A stretch of DNA of 6,133 nucleotides from CBFGWV01 sp965652545. Lineage in GTDB: Bacteria; Pseudomonadota; Gammaproteobacteria; Competibacterales; Competibacteraceae. Under the pieces are notes generated by a model. That model was given only the letters and a program-made list of their open reading frames with translations, ran no database searches and was not told where the DNA came from. The DNA is taken from NCBI GenBank assembly GCA_965652545.1, contig CBFGWV010000290.1, forward strand, positions 1 to 6,133. Reading direction: 5' to 3'. Below, in pieces: positions 5,789 to 6,133 of the stretch. Position numbers and translations under genes: made by a program. How positions within the stretch are numbered: the stretch's first letter is position 1; each line of letters starts with the position of its first letter.

Positions 5789-5907
5789 GCCTTTTTGCGA
5801 TCGGGCAGGTTGCTATCCGACGCGCTGTAAACACATCCGTGTGCGCTCGACGGCCGCATCCCTGCGGCCGAACGGTCGGATAGCAACCTGCCCGATCGCA
5901 AAAAGGC
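5789..5907. repeat. Palindromic element copy 3 upstream of the ars operon
   Basis: Arms at 5789-5821 and 5875-5907 are perfect 33-bp inverted repeats unrelated in sequence to the arms of the other copies. The 53-bp core (5822-5874) has the same orientation as copy 1 and differs from it at six positions plus one extra A near the right end. Core hairpins are ACAC/GTGT around ATCC (5831-5842) and CGGCCGCA/TGCGGCCG around TCCC (5851-5870). A T-run lies at the outer end of the left arm (5792-5796) and an A-run in the right arm. For either strand the T-run opens the hairpin rather than following it, so the usual intrinsic terminator layout is absent. Confidence 0.93.
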
Positions 5908-5921
5908 TAGCGTTGGTGGCT

Positions 5922-5976
5922 CCCCCTGGGATCACCGGCTTGCAGCCGGTAGCCGAGCGGAGCTCGGCCATGGGGG
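5922..5976. repeat. Multi-hairpin structure downstream of the dctP-like gene
   Basis: Two adjacent perfect 7-bp hairpins: ACCGGCT/AGCCGGT with loop TGC (5934-5950) and GCCGAGC/GCTCGGC with loop GGA (5952-5968). They are enclosed by a short outer stem, CCCCCTG (5922-5928) with CA-T-GGGGG (5969-5976, one bulged T). It lies 53 bp after the stop of the minus-strand gene to the right and 14 bp from palindromic element copy 3, so it could form the 3' end of that gene's transcript. No T-run follows directly. Confidence 0.6.
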
Positions 5977-6028
5977 GCAGTTGGTTTTCCGCGTGGTTCT
6001 CTGCCGTTCAGGTCAGGTAATCTTGGCC

Positions 6029-6133
6029 CTAACGCGCGTTTCTCAGCCCCAGCGCCCGGGCCTGTTCGGCCAGGGTGCGGCCGTCCAAACCGAGGTCGGT
6101 CATCTGGGCGATCCATGCCTGCTCCACCGACCC
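6029..6133 (-). CDS. C-terminal fragment resembling a DctP-type TRAP transporter solute-binding protein (partial)
   Basis: The last 34 codons of a gene entering from the right edge, ending in TAG at 6031-6029. The peptide begins GSVEQAWIAQMTDLGLDGRT and continues with a LAEQARAL segment. The spacing of Trp, Met, Gly-x-Asp-Gly and the Ala-Arg-Ala-Leu helix resembles the C-terminal end of periplasmic DctP-family binding proteins, which feed organic acids to TRAP transporters. Only the tail is present, so this is a resemblance and not proof. It runs in the same direction as the ars operon, but the 359-bp gap and hairpin structures suggest a separate transcript. Confidence 0.5.
   Translation of the reverse strand, partial: GSVEQAWIAQMTDLGLDGRTLAEQARALGLRNAR

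Larger units (their letters stand above)
5670..6028. other. 359-bp intergenic region between arsC and the dctP-like gene
   Basis: This gap contains, from left to right, the arsC leader, the candidate operator/promoter (5699-5724), palindromic element copy 3 (5789-5907), and the multi-hairpin structure (5922-5976). Several short open frames cross it in various directions, but they read through the repeat arms, lack ribosome sites and resemble no family that I recognise. I see no gene here. Confidence 0.7.

Noticed and set aside
5148..5834. ArsC with a 55-residue N-terminal extension from an upstream start at 5834
   Set aside because: The extension reads through a palindromic element arm and the AT-rich promoter region; the family starts about eleven residues before the P-loop Cys, as ATG 5669 does.
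1151..5907. CRISPR array or insertion sequence explanation for the three repeats
   Set aside because: Only three copies more than 1 kb apart, in mixed orientation and with genes between them, so not an array. No transposase or fixed terminal inverted repeats are present, so not a simple IS or MITE.
5789..5907. Standard rho-independent terminator
   Set aside because: The T-run is at the 5' outer end of the hairpin on either strand and does not follow the stem; stem length and internal conserved core also exceed a usual terminator.

Overview
The window is about 6.1 kb of GC-rich DNA. It looks like a metal and metalloid resistance region of a high-GC proteobacterium, probably a gammaproteobacterium; that placement is an inference from gene types and base composition, and no marker gene fixes the taxon. 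Genes are tightly packed and have recognisable ribosome sites. No transposase, integrase, tRNA, rRNA or CRISPR array is visible.

Layout. (1) 1-1127 is a divergent heavy-metal module. A MerR-family regulator (minus strand, cut by the window start) faces a short cation diffusion facilitator on the plus strand. A perfect 9-bp dyad with the long promoter spacing typical of MerR-type promoters lies between them. (2) 1284-5669 is a five-gene arsenic operon on the minus strand, read in the order arsC (LMW-phosphatase-like arsenate reductase), gapdh, arsJ, arsR, acr3. arsC/gapdh and arsJ/arsR overlap by 4 bp (ATGA), and gapdh and arsJ are 5 bp apart. (3) 6029-6133 is the C-terminal end of another minus-strand gene that resembles a DctP-type TRAP transporter binding protein.

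How the arsenic genes work together. Two arsenate routes are encoded side by side. In one, ArsC reduces arsenate to arsenite and Acr3 exports it. In the other, the GAPDH forms 1-arseno-3-phosphoglycerate and ArsJ exports it. An ArsR repressor encoded inside the operon would control both. A candidate operator/promoter lies just upstream of arsC.

The least explained feature is a family of three palindromic elements (1151-1264, 2417-2534, 5789-5907), one in each of the three larger intergenic gaps bordering the ars genes. Each has a conserved core of 52-53 bp that itself folds into two small hairpins. Each core is enclosed by perfect inverted arms of 26-33 bp whose sequence differs completely from one copy to the next. 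The core is shared and the stems are private. One copy is inverted relative to the other two and sits inside the ars operon between arsR and acr3. A different multi-hairpin structure lies beside the third copy (5922-5976). I do not recognise a named element of this design.
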